Source: Erythroxylum novogranatense (lineage: Eukaryota; Streptophyta; Magnoliopsida; Malpighiales; Erythroxylaceae). From it: a stretch of DNA of 64,000 nt. How positions within the stretch are numbered: the first letter of the stretch is position 1; each line of letters opens with the position of its first letter. Below, one piece after another: positions 1 to 13,546 of the stretch. The position numbers were made by a program, and so were the translations under genes. The stretch spans positions 24,610,809-24,674,808 of the forward strand of contig CM057228.1 in the NCBI GenBank assembly GCA_029891385.1. The letters are read 5' to 3'. The notes under the pieces were generated by a model. The model was given only the letters and a program-made list of their open reading frames with translations, was not told where the DNA came from and searched no databases.

Positions 1-24
1 TATGTTCATCAATGCCATGAATGT
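1..24 (-). pseudogene. fragment of decayed Ty3/gypsy RT, left part
   Basis: Read on the minus strand, these 24 bases continue the reverse transcriptase frame that stops at 9446. Across the family A insertion the frame gives a Thr-Phe-Met-Ala-Leu-Met-Asn series, which follows the Asn-Ala-Pro motif of Ty3 RTs. The five bases AATGT at 20-24 are one arm of the target site duplication of the element at 25-9440. The rest of this old pol lies off the left edge of the window. Confidence 0.7.
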
Positions 25-751
25 TGTAGCACCCCACTCCCGACAATACCCGAACCCGACATCTACGGTGATATCCGAGCCCGTGCCCCGCGAGGGTGGC
101 GTACTAAAACACTAAATACCTTTTTAAATCTCGTTATAACATTTTTCTTTTCTTTTTCTCCTTTTTAAAACAGTTGAGTGCGGAAAACGATAATCAATCT
201 GGGCCCGATTTAATATGAAAACATTTTTCAAATATGAACAATTCAGTCATTAACTAGCACTCAATAGTGCTCAATCATCATGTACATATAGAAATGTATG
301 ACCCAACTGGGCCCAATGCTATTTCTAAACATTTCAGTAATACAATACAATGACACATAGACAAATGGGGCCCACTTAACAAACTCACTACACTAATGCA
401 GATGTGACGACACTGATCCCGACCCTGACCTTCACTTGAATCCTACAAACATACTCCCGTTTTACTAACGGGGTACTCTTCAATTCTTGAAAAATAGATG
501 CAATGTTGGGTGAGTTTGCGAACTCAATGAGAAACCATCATCGATGGTTCACCCAACTCATGCATTCACAATCATATACATATAATACACAGTAGCATTT
601 ACATTAATATCACATGCAATTTCCTTATTCACATCTCTCATTCATTTGCAGTCAATTTACATTTTCAGTCAGTCATACACATATGCAATTCACATGTGAC
701 ACTTTCATTTTCTTTTCGTTGTTGTGACTGTAGGTGCTCAAATCATTTACA

Positions 752-940
752 TTGAGCCGTGGCTCTCAAATCGTTGGGCATGATATGCCTGCGGTGAGCC
801 CGAGGCTCTATCAATCGTTGGACCGAGGTCTCAAGCGCTGAGCTTAAAGCTCTCATATCGCTGGGCGGATTCGCCTCGATAAGCCCAAAGGCGGGCACAA
901 ATGTATCGAGCACGTGGCTCTGCATACGTTGGTACCACCG
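752..940. repeat. 43-44-bp tandem repeat with internal GAGC/GCTC stems
   Basis: About four degenerate units follow each other. Each contains an inverted GAGC...GCTC pair, then a conserved ATCG(T/C)TGG box. The partner LTR has the same array at about 7168-7350, with several unit-level indels. A single relict of the stem lies near 12917-12930 in the plus-strand family A LTR, so the array appears to have expanded in this subfamily. Confidence 0.65.
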
Positions 941-2423
941 GTCACAACTACCATTATCTCGATCATTCAATGATGCATGAATGCATGTGTCACTTCCCAA
1001 TTTCAGTCATTTCTAGCCCAATCATTTTCGCTAATGCATTTACAATTTAATTCATTCATGCATTCATACATATTTACTCATCTTTGCACTTCAATATCAT
1101 AATCAAATATTTCAACACCCATGGTCCAAATCAATCAAATCAATCACACATCTATCCATCCGCTTCCTCATGGCAATCAATGCATATAATTAATAAACAC
1201 ATAAGGTCGAGAAACCAACTAGGTTATTTCACCGCACTTCCGAAGCCTGCACCGAAGTCCCAATATCGTCTGTGGAATGTCGATCCATCGGAACCTCTAT
1301 ATCAAATCAAATAAATCACACATTACCAATCATGCCAAATTCAATAATCAATAGCAATTTCGATAAATACTATACAAGTTATGACTTTCCGATTCAATTC
1401 CGAATTTCAATTGGATCACTCTCACTCTAGTCCATAACAATTCCAGATCTCATTTATCAATTTACAAATTTCCATACTCTAAGACCACGCTTCAATTAGA
1501 ATCACAATCACTAATCGCTTACCACTCAATTCCAATAATCATATAATTACATTCCAATTTCCATTCTTATCCATTCAATATTCTTAGTCTCCAAATTCCA
1601 ATTAATCATTTAGACACCAATTCATTTGAAGTCAATCCTCAAGCTCATTACTTGTAACAATCATCTCATAATCACTTAATTTCATTTCTTCTAATTTGCA
1701 ATTCCTAGTCTCAAAAATTCAATTAGTCCATAGCCAATTCATTAAGAATAAACCCTTTAAAACAAGCATTCACCTCGAATTCAGCGTCCTCGCCATGGCA
1801 AGATAATCGCTCGCCATGGCGAAGTCTCCCCGCCTTCGCCGACCACGCTTCCTTTCTCTCCTTAACGTAACCACATCCACTCGCCATGACGCGCACCTAG
1901 GTCTCGTCATGGCATGCGTAAAAGTCGCTTCGTCATGCGGCGACAACATCCTCGTCAAGTGCAATCGATTTCAGCTCGTCATACACAATTTATTTATTTA
2001 TTCGCGACGTGCACGCTGGAAAGGCTCACCGCGGCGTGTTCATCACACATCGCGACGTGCAAACCCAGAAAATCGTCCGAAACCCAGAAATTTCTCAGAT
2101 TTTCTGATAACAATCTATCCGATTCACTTCAAATCACTCCCAATCAACTTAGTATACTACACTCAACTCATTTCTAGCCTCAATCCATCATTTAAACCAT
2201 CTTTTATCAAAAACCCAAATCAAAACCAACGAAAACCCTATCATCGCAACTTTCCAAATTTCTAACCAATTTCTTACTCAAATCAACGATCAAATGAAAC
2301 GATTTAACGCATAAACACATAGAAACTTACTTGATTCACGCTAGAAACTTTCGAAAATCTTCCAAGAACTCCAAATCGCCAGATGCTCACCCACGACCGT
2401 CGATGGTGAGAAATGAACATTTA

Positions 2424-2447
2424 AACTTATATATATATAAGCTTTAA
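2424..2447 (-). promoter_or_regulatory. probable LTR TATA region, family A
   Basis: An (AT)n core between AAGCTT-like edges, in the right orientation for minus-strand transcription of the element. It is kept in the partner LTR at about 8819-8843. A GTAAGT donor-like site follows about 100 bases downstream in both LTRs. The assignment rests on sequence and position only. Confidence 0.45.
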
Positions 2448-3031
2448 AGGCTTGTTTGGCAATTTAGTTGCCACAAGTCCAAACTTAGAGTCTATCGCCT
2501 AATTCTTATTCTATTTTCTCCCCATTTCGCAATAACCATAACTAATAAATCCTAAAATTATAATCCCAATTGTTTCATATCAATTGTCAATCAATCTCTA
2601 ATTCGAATCAATTTAATCATCACTAAGCCAATCTTCGATGCCGGATCCATTACTCTAAAAATCGAGAAAAGTTCCTATAAATTCACTTAAATTAGCAAAT
2701 ACCCATTCCTATACTCATATTCCACTTTCCATTCCTCTAAATTCCATTTCATTTCAATTCCATATTCAAAACCTAATTTATACACTTATTACTAAATTTC
2801 CAATTTTCACAACCCATTTCTCATCTGTACAATTATAACCAATTTCCGATACACAATCAATTCGAATTGTCATACATGTACGATATATATATATATATAC
2901 TTGTGTAATAATAATCTGTTATCGATATCTATAAAACAATAATGCATGCACAATGTCACATTTGCTCGCACTCCAATTCTAACCCGATCCAAATTATCGA
3001 CATACCCACACTCCGTAGAACGGATGTTACA

Positions 3032-3064
3032 ATTCTCCCTCCTTATAAAAATTTCGTCCTCAAA
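3032..3064 (-). promoter_or_regulatory. polypurine tract of family A element
   Basis: The minus strand reads GAGGACGAAATT, a short T/A run, then AAGGAGGGAGAA directly against the LTR start TGTAACATC. This is where plus-strand DNA synthesis would be primed. The same string precedes the LTRs at 33617, 48098 and 58989, and occurs inside the chromovirus pol end at 22085 and 30720. Confidence 0.8.
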
Positions 3065-6000
3065 ATTTCATGTACGATTTGTCAAGATGATAGGAGTCTT
3101 TACGATCATTGATTCTCGATTTCCATTTATTTCCTTTACGCATACGCATAATTTCGCCAAATCTTTCTTAACTCTACATTGCCTTTTACTCACAATTCAT
3201 CACTTCCAATATTGATAACACATGTTTGGATCCTAACAATATTTTCTAATTCAGTCTTTGTAACACTTTGATCCGAATCATCTTTTAGGATTTTAGATTT
3301 AACTTGCCAAATTTAATCACACTACAATCACTTACTTACCTCTTTTTCCTTTCTCAAACTTTATACTATTTTAACGATTTCTTTTCGATTACTCATAATT
3401 CTTTATATCCACCACCAATAATATACATATCCGATCATATCAATATTTCCTATTTATGTCTATATAGTACTTTACGAACCCATTTCATCTTTTAGGTTGC
3501 TATTGACTTGCCAATCCATAAATCGATTCACAACACGGTCACATCAAGGCCACTAATAACGAATTTAATTTCCCTTTTTCCTATGATATCAATCAATACA
3601 TAGATTGGCCGAGGTGACACATTTAGAAATATATCATGTATCACTTATCATATCGTCTCCAATGCCAATTACTAATCTCGTAAGGTTTCAATAATCTCGA
3701 TAATCATCGATCCGATTCATTCTCATCAATTTGAATTTTGTTATCACCAATTTAACAATCTATATTTTACAATCACTCGATCCATACATCAATCTCATAA
3801 CCCTATGGATTCCAAAGAACATATTAGTTTCACATTTAACATCAACACTCAGTCCTGTAGGTCAGACCTACACTCAATGTCACACTCTACTTCCTATTAC
3901 TCTTCTAATACCCTCTTATTATTATTCCTTGAATTTTTTTCACTAACGGTTCCCTTAATGAATTTTTACTCATACTTCTTAATCCATTCACATTACTCAT
4001 TTTCTTTATAGCTAAACTATTCACAATTTCTCAATACGGTCCTCTATTCAAGATTCTCAATTCGGATTTTTGCCATGCTTTCAATACACACCTGCACATT
4101 TGACTTGGAATTCCAATCGCTAATACATTCTTTTTGTGCTTTACTAACTCGACAGTTTACACTCATTCTTACATTAGGTATCATAATCTTTTCACCTCAC
4201 TACTTGTTTCAATAACAAAATTCTGAAACACTCAAATGCATAGTCATTTTTCCATTCACTCATATAACTTAATCATTATTGCCTTATAAACGTATATACA
4301 TCCAAAACAATTTCTGTACGAATAGAATCTCCAAACTTTACAACACTTTCTAATACACTAAAATTATCAAGTTATCAAATACCAATACGCCCATCGATTA
4401 TCTCGATCTCCATACACATAGAATCTCTTTACTCTATTTCAATAGATCGCATTTTAATCTTTACGATTCATTTCCTATTATAACACCTCAAAATTTAAAA
4501 TAACACGATCAATACTCGAATTGAAAATTTCTCCAAGTGTCTCTTTTTACAATCATTAGTCATACAATTCACACATTTTCCTCTAACATTATCATCGTGG
4601 ACTAAGATCGAAAACATTTAACAATTTCTCGACATATCCAAGATACAATCATACACTCCACACATTTTAGGATTGATTGTATATTGGAAAAATAACTCCA
4701 AATTCCTTATGTACTGTCCTTTACAATTTCACATTTATCAATACCTCTATTTACATTTTAATCTCCCAATACCATGTTCAATAATAATTCATCCCTTACT
4801 TATTCAATCAAGATCAAATTCACTCTTATAAAACTTGCATACTATACAATTTCCTCAACTATGCCAATTTATCTTCTTCACTATTCAAATGTATTCTATC
4901 GATCATCGATGATCACAAATCACTATCCACTTTAAACTCAATCTACACATTTCACTCTTCAATAATATAATGAACTCCTTACACCTATGATCAATTTGTA
5001 TAACTTTTACATATCATACATCTCCAATGAGGAACAATTTTCTCATAACTTACTCAATTTCATCAAATGTATTTTGACACACGTTCCTTTACACTAGATT
5101 CTCCACATATTGCGATTTATTCCTATCATATCAAACCGGGTTAATAATACCATTATCAAATCCACTTTATCCTTTACAATATTCACACAAAATATAACAA
5201 AGATCGGTATTCTCCTCAAATCACAACTAATATCTTTTTACTGCTCAATAATCCTATTACACAATCAAGTCTTTACATTATCGTAACACATACCTTCTTA
5301 ATAACTTATTCTATCTTTTACACTCCCAATAACGACTTTTCATTCATTTCACATTTATCTCCAATTTTCCTTTCATTGCTAAACTTTTCAATTCTCATCA
5401 TCCAATCAAATCCAATTCAGGAAATTCTTCTTTCAATTCCTAATCATCAACAAATATCATATTTCTTATCGATTATTCTCAATACCTTAGGAAATCAATT
5501 TCAATATTCACGCTATCCCGTGAAGATCAATCTATGCCATAATCCACATAACCGAGCATCCTTTTAATACCGCTCATCGGGGTACATACCATTTAAAATT
5601 ATTACATCAATATACCAATTAGTCACTTATGCTTAGGATACCTCAATCTCATTAAAGTTTTGACCACGTTTTCCTTTTTACACCTATCCTCGATCGGAGG
5701 ATTTTACCATACCAATATCCTAATTACAATCTCAATTCATTCCCAATTCAATCATTATAAGCACTTTCATTTCTTACTCTAACTCACATGAATTTTAACT
5801 ATAAGACTTCGGTTATCCACTAACACACCAATTGATTTCGATATCATTTTCATTATCGTGTGCATTCAGATAGGCAAATCCACCGACCTTAACAACTGCT
5901 CAGCTTTTTCATCTATCAATACCATTTTCTTACCTTTCGATCTTTTCATTGTTTCGCTTCACGCAATCACACTTAAATCCATATCACAACAATCACAACT

Positions 6001-6444
6001 CTCATCACGCTTTACATGCAACTCTAATCACAAAACATTTTATTCCCATTTACTTTACTTATATACTTTCAATCTTGTCATTTCTCATATATCTCTATAT
6101 TTCCTCTATACATATTCACATCTATTTCACGCTCATGATTGTTCCTATATCACTCTAGTGTCTTATTTCATATACGCCCATCGGTACCAATACACTAATT
6201 CTCCAATTTTCATATCGCATCATCTACTTGTTCTTATTCCTTGATTTCCACAACTTCCATTTATCACATTTTCCATATCATCTTTTCCTAAGTATTTCTA
6301 ACCACTTAAATCATCTGTACATGTGCTCATGTATGAGACTCATATACTATAATCGAGGATCACCATCACCGTCTCACGAGACATGACTTATATGCATGCA
6401 CTTTGATACATTTTCTCGTAACGCCCATGTAAGATTGTACTTCG

Positions 6445-6457
6445 GCTCGATACCACA
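6445..6457 (-). promoter_or_regulatory. primer binding site of family A element (altered)
   Basis: The minus strand reads TGTGGTATCGAGC next to the LTR, against the usual plant initiator-Met PBS TGGTATCAGAGC. The change is CAGAG to CGAG. The family A copy at 52258-55695 keeps the canonical form, so this one is either mutated or miscalled. Confidence 0.8.
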
Positions 6458-6459
6458 TA

Positions 6460-9440
6460 TGTAGCACCCACTCCCGACAAGACCCGAACCCGACATCTAC
6501 GGTGATATCCGAGCCCGTGTTCGCGAGGGTGGCGATTAAAACACTCAATACCTTTTTAAATCTCGTTATAACATTTTCTTTTCTTTTCTCCTTTTTAAAA
6601 CAGTTGAGTGCGTAAAACGATAATCAATCTGGGCCCCATTTAATATGAAAACATTTTTCAAATATGAACAATTCAGTCATTAACTAGCACTCAATAGTGC
6701 TCAATCATCATGTACATATAGAAATGTATGACCTAACTGGGCCCAATGCTATTTCTAAACATTTCAGTAATACAATACAATGACACATAGAAAAATGGGG
6801 CCCACTTAACAAACTCACTACACTAATGCATATGTGACAAGACCGATCCCGACCCCGACCTTCACTGAATCTCAAGAACATACTCCCGCTTTACTAACGG
6901 GTACTCTTCAATTCTGAAAAATAAATACAATGTGGGTGAGTTTATAACTCAATGAGAAACCATCATCGATGGTTCACCCAACTCATGCATTCACAATCAT
7001 ATACATATAATACGTGAGCATTTACATTAATATCACATGCAATTTCCTTATTCACATCTCTCACCATTTGCAAATAATTTACATTTTCAATACCATACAC
7101 ATATGCAATTCACATGTGACACTTTCATTTTCTTTTCGTTGTTGTGACCGTGCACCAAATCATTTACGCTGAGCGCTGGCTCAAATCGTTGGGCATGATA
7201 TGCCTGCGGTGAGCCCGAGGCTCTATCAATCGCTGGACCCGAGGTCCTGCGCTGAGCTTAAAGCTCTCATATACGTTGGCGGATTCGCCTCGATAAGCCC
7301 AAAGGATCGGCATAAAGGTATCGAGCTCGTGGCTCGCATACGTTGGTACCACGGTCACAACTACCATTATCGATCATTCATGATGCATGAATGCATGTGT
7401 CACTTCCCAATTTCAGTCATTTATAGTTCCAATCATTTTGCTAATGCGTTTACAATTTAATTCATTCATGCATTCATACATATTTACTCATCTTTGCACT
7501 TCAATATCATAATCAAATATTTCAACACCCATGGTCCCAAATCAATCAAATCAATCACACATCTATCCATCCGCTTCTTCCTCACGGCAATCAATGCATA
7601 TAATTAATAAACACATAAGGTCGAGAAACCAACTAGGTTATTTCACCGCACTTCCGAAGCTACTGCCTGGAAGTCCCACTCATCGTCTGTGGAATGTCGA
7701 TCCATCGAACCTCTATATCAAATCAAATAAATCACACATTACCAATCATGCCAAATTCAATAATCAATAGCAATTTCGATAAATACTATACAAGTTATGA
7801 CTTTCCGATTCAATTCCGAATTCTCAATTGGATCACTCTCACTCTAGTCCATAACAATTCCAGATCTCATTTATCAATTTACAAATTTCCATACTCTAAG
7901 ATCACGCTTCAATTAGAATCACAATCACTAATCGCTTACCACTCAATTCCTATAATCATATAATTACATTCAATTTCCATTCTTATCCATTCAATATTCT
8001 TAGTCTCCAAATTCCAATTAATCATTTAGACACCAATTCATTTGAAGTCAATCCTCAAGCTCATTACTTGTAACAATCATCTCATAATCACTTAATTTCA
8101 TTTCTTCTAATTTGCAATTCCTAGTCTCAAAAATTCAATTAGTCCATAGCCAATTCATTAAGAATAAAACCTTTAAAACAAGCATTCACCTCGAATTGAG
8201 GCGTCCTCGCCATGGCGAAGTCTCCCGCCTTCGCCACGACCACGCCGCTTTCTCCCGCGACGTAACCACATCCGTCGCCGTGACGGCGCTTAGATCTTGT
8301 CAAGGCATGCATATGAAAGTTGCCGCCATGGGCAAGACAACATCCTCGTCATGCATGCAATCGATTTCAGCTCGTCACAAGACAATTTATTTATTTATTC
8401 GTCATGACGCACGCCGGAAAGGCTCGCCATGAGTGTTCATCACACGTCATGACGTAATAACCCGTAAAATCGTCCAAACCCGAAATTTCTCGATTTTTCG
8501 ATAACAATCTATCCGATTCACTTCAAATCACTCCCAATCAACTTAGTATACTACACTCAACTCATTTCTAGCCTCAATCCATCATTTAAACCATCTTTTA
8601 TCAAAAACCCAAATCAAAACCAAAGAAAACCCTATCATCGCAACTTTCCAAATTTCTAACCAATTTCTTACTCAAATCAACGATCAAATGAAACGATTTA
8701 AGACATAAACACATAGAAACTTACTTGATTCACGCTAGAAACTTTCGAAAATCTTCCAAGAACTCCAAATCGCCAGATGCTCACCCACGACCGTCGATGG
8801 TGAGAAATGAACATTTAAACTTATATATATATATAAGCTTTAAAGGCTTGTTTGGCAATTTAGTTGCCACAAGTCCAAACTTAGAGTCTATCAGTCTAAT
8901 TATTATTCTATTTTTCTCCCCATTTCACAATAACCATAACTAATAAATCCTGAAATTATAATCCCAATTGTTTCATATCAATTGTCAATCAATCTCGGAC
9001 CCGGAATCAATTTAATCAGTCACTAAGCCAATCTTTCGGTCCGGATTCATTACTCTAAAAATCCCAGAAAAGTTCCCATAAATTCACAAAATTAGCAAAT
9101 ACCCATTCCTATACTCATATTCCACTTTCCATTCCTCTAAATTCCATTTCATTCCGATTCCATATTCAAAACCTAATTTATACACTTATTACTAAATTTC
9201 CAATTTTCACAACCCATTTCTCATCTATACAATTATAACCAATTTCCGATACACAATCAATTCGGGAATTGTCATACATGTACGTATATATATATATATA
9301 TATATACTTGTGCAGTCAATAATCTGTTACCGATATCTATAAAAACAATAATGCATGCACAATGTCACATTTGCCTGTACCCAATTCTAACCCGATCCAA
9401 ATTACTGACATACCCGTCACTCCGGTAACGAGATGTTACA
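6460..9440 (-). repeat. family A LTR (5' LTR in element orientation)
   Basis: 2981 bp, pairing with 25-3031. On the minus strand it starts TGTAACATC and ends GTGCTACA. The TATA-like run (8819-8843), the donor-like site (about 8724) and the 43-bp array (about 7168-7350) all correspond to the partner. The PBS lies directly beyond its end. The duplication AATGT follows at 9441-9445. Confidence 0.88.
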
Positions 9441-9445
9441 AATGT

Positions 9446-10433
9446 GGTTGGTGCATTAATCAACCTAAAAGCATCACTAGAAACTTATAGTGGCCATACC
9501 GAGTACGAAAAGTTATTTTGGCAATACTTGGCTCAGTTATCCTTAACTATCAATATCCCATTCTCAAGTCAATCTTGGAAAATATGATAGCTCCCTTTAG
9601 TTGATCTAAAAGATCATTTATCCTCGAAAACAGGTACTTGTTCTTCATGGTCACCCTATTTAGTTGTTGATAATCCATGTAAAGTGTTACACTACCATCC
9701 TTTTTCTTCACAAACAACACTAGAACTCCCTAGGGTGATGTGCTCGGTCTAATAAAGCCATTTTTTAGCAACTCCTCTAATTGTTTTTAAATTTTGTAAC
9801 TTAATAGTAGCCATCTTGTAAGGTGTAACAGAAATTGGTGTAACTCTGAGCATAGTCTTATTGGTGAAATCTATCTCTCGTTGAGGCAGTAAAACTGATA
9901 ATTGAATCCTTCTAAAAATTCTCTCACCACAGGAATATCCTTTAACCTAAAACTCACCTCCTCATATCTATAATATGAGCTAGATATGCCTCATATTCAT
10001 CTAATAATAATCATCAAGCAATCATTGTCGAAATCACACAAATTGGAATCACTCTATTATCCCCCATAAATATCACTTTTGATTTACTAGAAGACTATAT
10101 CATTCTGTCCTTCACATAATAATCTATTACAAATCGAAGTTGTACCAACCAATTTGCCTTAAGAATCACATTAAATTATCTTCAATCCATCACTATCAAG
10201 TCAGCTAATAACTCTACTCCACCAATCCCCATTAATATCTCTTTTACTACCACACATTCTCCTACCAGCAACTACACTAGTAGATCATATCCTAATGGAT
10301 TAACCTCTCTCAAAACTCTAGAGGAAAACTTTAAAGAAATGTATGAATGTATAGATCCTGGGTCTATTAACACATTTGCCTTAATATCAAATAATGAAAT
10401 CGTTGGCTGCAAATGCATTCTTCATCATCATAT
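9446..10433 (-). pseudogene. decayed Ty3/gypsy pol: protease and RT N-terminal half
   Basis: The minus strand keeps a protease stretch reading Leu-Ile-Asp-Pro-Gly-Ser-Ile-His-Ser near 10340-10380. Further along come the RT signatures Val-Lys-Lys-Lys-Asp-Gly-Ser, a Met-Asp-Tyr...Leu-Asn motif near 9660-9690 and a Tyr-Gly-His-Tyr segment near 9500, with stops and frameshifts between them. The Asp-Pro-Gly protease form is the one found in the chromovirus at 25749-26414, so this is an older relative of that clade. It is cut by family A at 9440 and by the plus-strand family A LTR at 10434. It is the oldest layer visible here and not functional. Confidence 0.75.
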
Positions 10434-11049
10434 TGTAACATCCCGTTACCCATCTTAAGGCTAAAATTGTAAATGTAAGAGATTACTGAGAAATTAGGAA
10501 ACGCATTTCATGTTCATACATATTATGTCATACATATACATATAAATAGTGAAGTTGTGGCTCATGAAAATAATAGTACATGCATTCATTGACAACTTTT
10601 GGGTATGATTGTTTTTAAATTTGATTTTATTGAAAATGAGAAGTAGAGGGAGTTGAAAGAGTGATCTTAGTATGAGTTGTGATAAGGAAAGATTTGGAAA
10701 CAAAAATGGTGGTTGATCTGGAAAATGTTCACTAAGTGTTATCTAAATGAGAAGATTCTTTGTTTGGATCAAACTAGAAACATATGGCAATATTTTTTAT
10801 GAAGATATCAAATTTCAATTCTGTCTCTAAGAGTTTAAAAATTTGTCATGAAGTGAAAACTGAGTGTAGTACATTGGTGGATGAATGTAAAATTCATCTT
10901 TATACTTTAAGGGAAAATTGGGATTGATCTAGATAGATTTTGGCAAAGTTTCCTTCTTGAGAGTTGTAGATCTTTCTGTTATCTTTCCAACGGTATATAT
11001 TATGATAATTTTGGACATTGGAGTCGAAATTCATGCCTAAAACATCTTT

Positions 11050-11880
11050 TGCATTACTGTTCATAAACTTCTTCTAGGTTACTGTTCATATTACATCTTC
11101 TGTTCCACTTTTGATCCTTCAAAAGGTGGAATTTGTCTTTGAGATCTTCATGAAAGTTGTAGCTCTTGAATTCTTATTTCAAACCATAAAAAGAAAACCT
11201 AAATTAGATATCTGTAGAGGAAGTTATGAAAATTGCAAACTTCTTTTGTGTTACTGTTCATAAACTTCTTCTGGGTTACTATTCATATTACATCTTCTGT
11301 TCTATTTTTTATCCTTCATAAGAAGGAATTTGTCTTTCAAATCTTCATGAAAGTTGTATCTCTTGAAGTCCTCTTTCAAACCATCTAAAGAATACCTAAA
11401 TCTGATATCTGTAGAGGAAGTTATGACAATTGCAAGCTTCTTCTGTGTTACTGTTCATAAACTTCTTTTGGGTTACTGTTCATATTACATCTTCTGTTCC
11501 ATTGTTGATCCTTCAAAAGATGGAATTTGTCTTTGAGATCTTCATAAAAGTTGTAGCTATTGACGTCCTCTTTCAAACCATCCAAAGAACACCTAACTTT
11601 GATATCTATAGAGGAAGTTATGACAATTTCAAGCTTCTTCTGTGTGTATTGTTCATAAACTTCTTCTGGGTTACTGTTCATATTATATCTTCTATTCCAT
11701 TTTTGATCCTTTAGAAGAAGGAATTTGTCTTTGAGGTCCTCATGAAAGTTGTAGCTCTTGAAGTCCTCTTTCAAATCATTCAAAGAAAACCTAAATCTGA
11801 TATTTGTAGAGGAAGTTATAACAATTGCAAGCTTCTTCTATGTTACTATTCATAAACTTCTTTTGGGTTATTGTTCACCT
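11050..11880. repeat. ~197-bp tandem repeat inside family A LTR
   Basis: The landmark TCATAAACTT recurs at 11061, 11258, 11455, 11653 and 11850, giving steps of 197, 197, 198 and 197. Each unit holds GTTACTGTTCAT, a GAATTTGTCTTT box, CATGAAAGTTGTAGCTCTTG and GAGGAAGTTATGACAATT. About 4.2 units are present. Two more related units lie at 48701-49160, spaced about 187 bases. Open frames across the array are by-products of the repeat. Confidence 0.92.
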
Positions 11881-11958
11881 TAAATCTTTTATTAAAGGAA
11901 GAGGAAGAAAAGAACTTCCATTTGAGCTAAAGATCTTTTCATTTGATGAAGAATTAAG

Positions 11959-13132
11959 GTAAGGTCATTTTGAATTTTTTAGATTTTTGGAAGAATTCTA
12001 GTTCATGGAGTTTAGAAAATGCTTGGGTTTAAGTATTCTAGAATCAATTTTAGTGATTTTGCATTATGGGATTTTTCAATTTGGATTCCTATTGGATAAG
12101 AATGGGATATTATGAAATCATATGAGGTTAGAAAAGAGATGATGAGAAATTGAGTTATGATATAAAGTAATCAAGCGTTCTTAAGGTGTAAGCTTATGAA
12201 TATGCTAGACACATGCAAAGGGTAAAGATTGAAAAGAGAATTTAGAAAGATCATGTACAAATGAAGTGTAAATCTAAATTCAATTAGACATATATGAATT
12301 ATGAAATAGGAATGAGCATAAAACGTGTTCTAGAACATATGTCCGGGATTGTCATTGAGCATGCATTGTACATAGTCTATTTATACAATTGTGTATAAAT
12401 AAATGTTTTTACGTGTGAAATTATTTATGAGTGTGCAATGTGTGTCTTGCATAAATGGGTTGTAAAGGTCAAGTGTCCGCATTCAGGCATTCCCAGAATT
12501 TGAAAGCAAATCCTAATCTGGAGTGTACTGTGAGTCAACCTAGATGATTTCCTAGGATTGATTTATTTTGAATTTATTTGATGTGTTAGCTTCCAATTAT
12601 AAATTGTTTATGATTTGATTTGAATCCTGGACTTAAATTCCAAGGAGTTTGTTATGTGAAAATAGGTATTGGAAGTGTTTTGATTTGATCTGAAATCCTG
12701 TATGATATGTGAATTCTTAACGAAAGTTGAATGCAGGACTTAGGTCCAATGATATTGAGTTTCTGATTAAACATCGCATGTGATTATCTAATATGGCATA
12801 ATCAATATTTGATGCATTTCATAAAATGCATGCTTAGATAAAAGTGTTGTGACTTGAGTAGCCAGTATGAAGCGCTTCCACATAGAACTTTGCTCTGTGA
12901 CTCTGTTCTAACTGAGCCCTATGGGCCAGTATTTGTATATGTATGTGATAGATACTCGGTCACAACAATAAAAACGAATGTGAGTCTCATGCATATAGCA
13001 TTATAAGATCGATATCCATTGAATGAATATCTATGAAATATGTGATATGTGTTTATGATCCGGTGAACTCATCAATGATGGTTCACTTATTGAGTTCGCA
13101 AAACTCACCCAAAATTTGCAATTATTTTTCAG
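11959..13132 (+). other. candidate leader intron inside family A LTR
   Basis: The donor AAG/GTAAGG is at 11959. A pyrimidine-rich TTATTTTTCAG acceptor ends at 13132, giving 1174 bases. Equivalent donors occur in the other Ty3-type LTRs of this window. This is inferred from consensus sites only, and no transcript evidence is available. Confidence 0.35.
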
Positions 13133-13546
13133 GATCAAAAGAATACCCCTTTAGGCCAACGGGAATATACCTACAGCATTCAAGTGAAGGATAGAGGTCG
13201 GGATCAGTTCGCGTCTGAATTGTGTTTCACTATTTTATATTGAATTGTATATTCTGTAACTTTTTGTATAAATTTGTATTCCGAAATGACTCAAGTGTTT
13301 TGTATTTGTGAAAGGGTCCAAATGGATATTGAAAATTTTGTTGATGGTTTTGTCTTAATTGAAAATGTTTATGAATGAATATGGGCCCAATTTGAGTATC
13401 GATTTCCGCATATTGTGTTTTTGGTTCAAAAAAATTATACTGATTTCTAAAAGGCTTAGTGTTTTAGCACTCCATCTTCGAGGGGCATGGACTCGAATAT
13501 CACCCATCAATGTCAGGTTTGGGTCTTACGGGAGTGGGGTGTTACA

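Larger units (their letters stand above)
25..3031 (-). repeat. family A LTR (3' LTR in element orientation)
   Basis: 3007 bp, aligning along its whole length with 6460-9440. On the minus strand, a TATA-like run (about 2424-2447) is followed about 100 bases later by a donor-like CAA/GTAAGT at about 2330. A hairpin-rich 43-bp tandem repeat occupies about 752-940. Differences from the partner LTR are rich in small indels, many at CTG, CAG or CG positions. Open frames inside the LTR are chance frames. Confidence 0.88.
3032..6459 (-). other. non-coding interior of family A element
   Basis: 3.4 kb without recognisable coding domains; I found no zinc knuckle, protease triad, RT or integrase motif on the minus strand. 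The end next to the PBS matches the interiors at 13547-13700 and 54900-55040, sharing the CTTACATGGGC leader and a following CATGTCA...CAGAC-type stretch. The other end carries a GAGGACGAAATT...AAGGAGGGAGAA string just before the LTR, which corresponds to the end of chromovirus pol plus PPT. It is conserved as DNA, not as protein. Confidence 0.75.
25..9440 (-). mobile_element. complete family A LTR retrotransposon, non-coding (LARD-like)
   Basis: A 9.4-kb element with two ~3-kb LTRs (25-3031 and 6460-9440) and a 3.4-kb interior. Read on the minus strand the LTR starts TGTAACATC and ends GGGTGCTACA. The 5-bp duplication AATGT flanks it at 20-24 and 9441-9445. The primer binding site is next to the right-hand LTR and the polypurine tract next to the left-hand LTR, so the element runs right to left. 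The interior shows no gag or pol motif in any frame; its open frames are short and look random. Large LTRs with a conserved non-coding interior match the definition of a large retrotransposon derivative (LARD). It sits in the RT region of an older decayed chromovirus. Confidence 0.9.
10434..13546 (+). repeat. 5' LTR of plus-strand family A element
   Basis: 3113 bp from TGTAACATCCCGTTACCC to GGAGTGGGGTGTTACA, with a PBS immediately after. Its last ~350 bases match the last part of the LTRs at 25 and 6460 on the opposite strand, including the GATATCACC box and the GTGAACTCATC...GGTTCAC stretch. A ~197-bp tandem array fills 11050-11880. It was inserted into the old chromovirus protease region. 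Its 3' partner is fragmented further right, so the duplication cannot be confirmed. Confidence 0.82.

Noticed and set aside
1816..2265. 149-codon frame on the plus strand, and overlapping frames
   Set aside because: It lies in the family A LTR, is not kept in the partner LTR at 8200-8650, and has no domain.
5858..6244. 128-codon frame and other T-rich frames in 3300-6250
   Set aside because: Hydrophobic composition comes from an AT-rich non-coding interior; no motif is present and the frames run against the element's direction.
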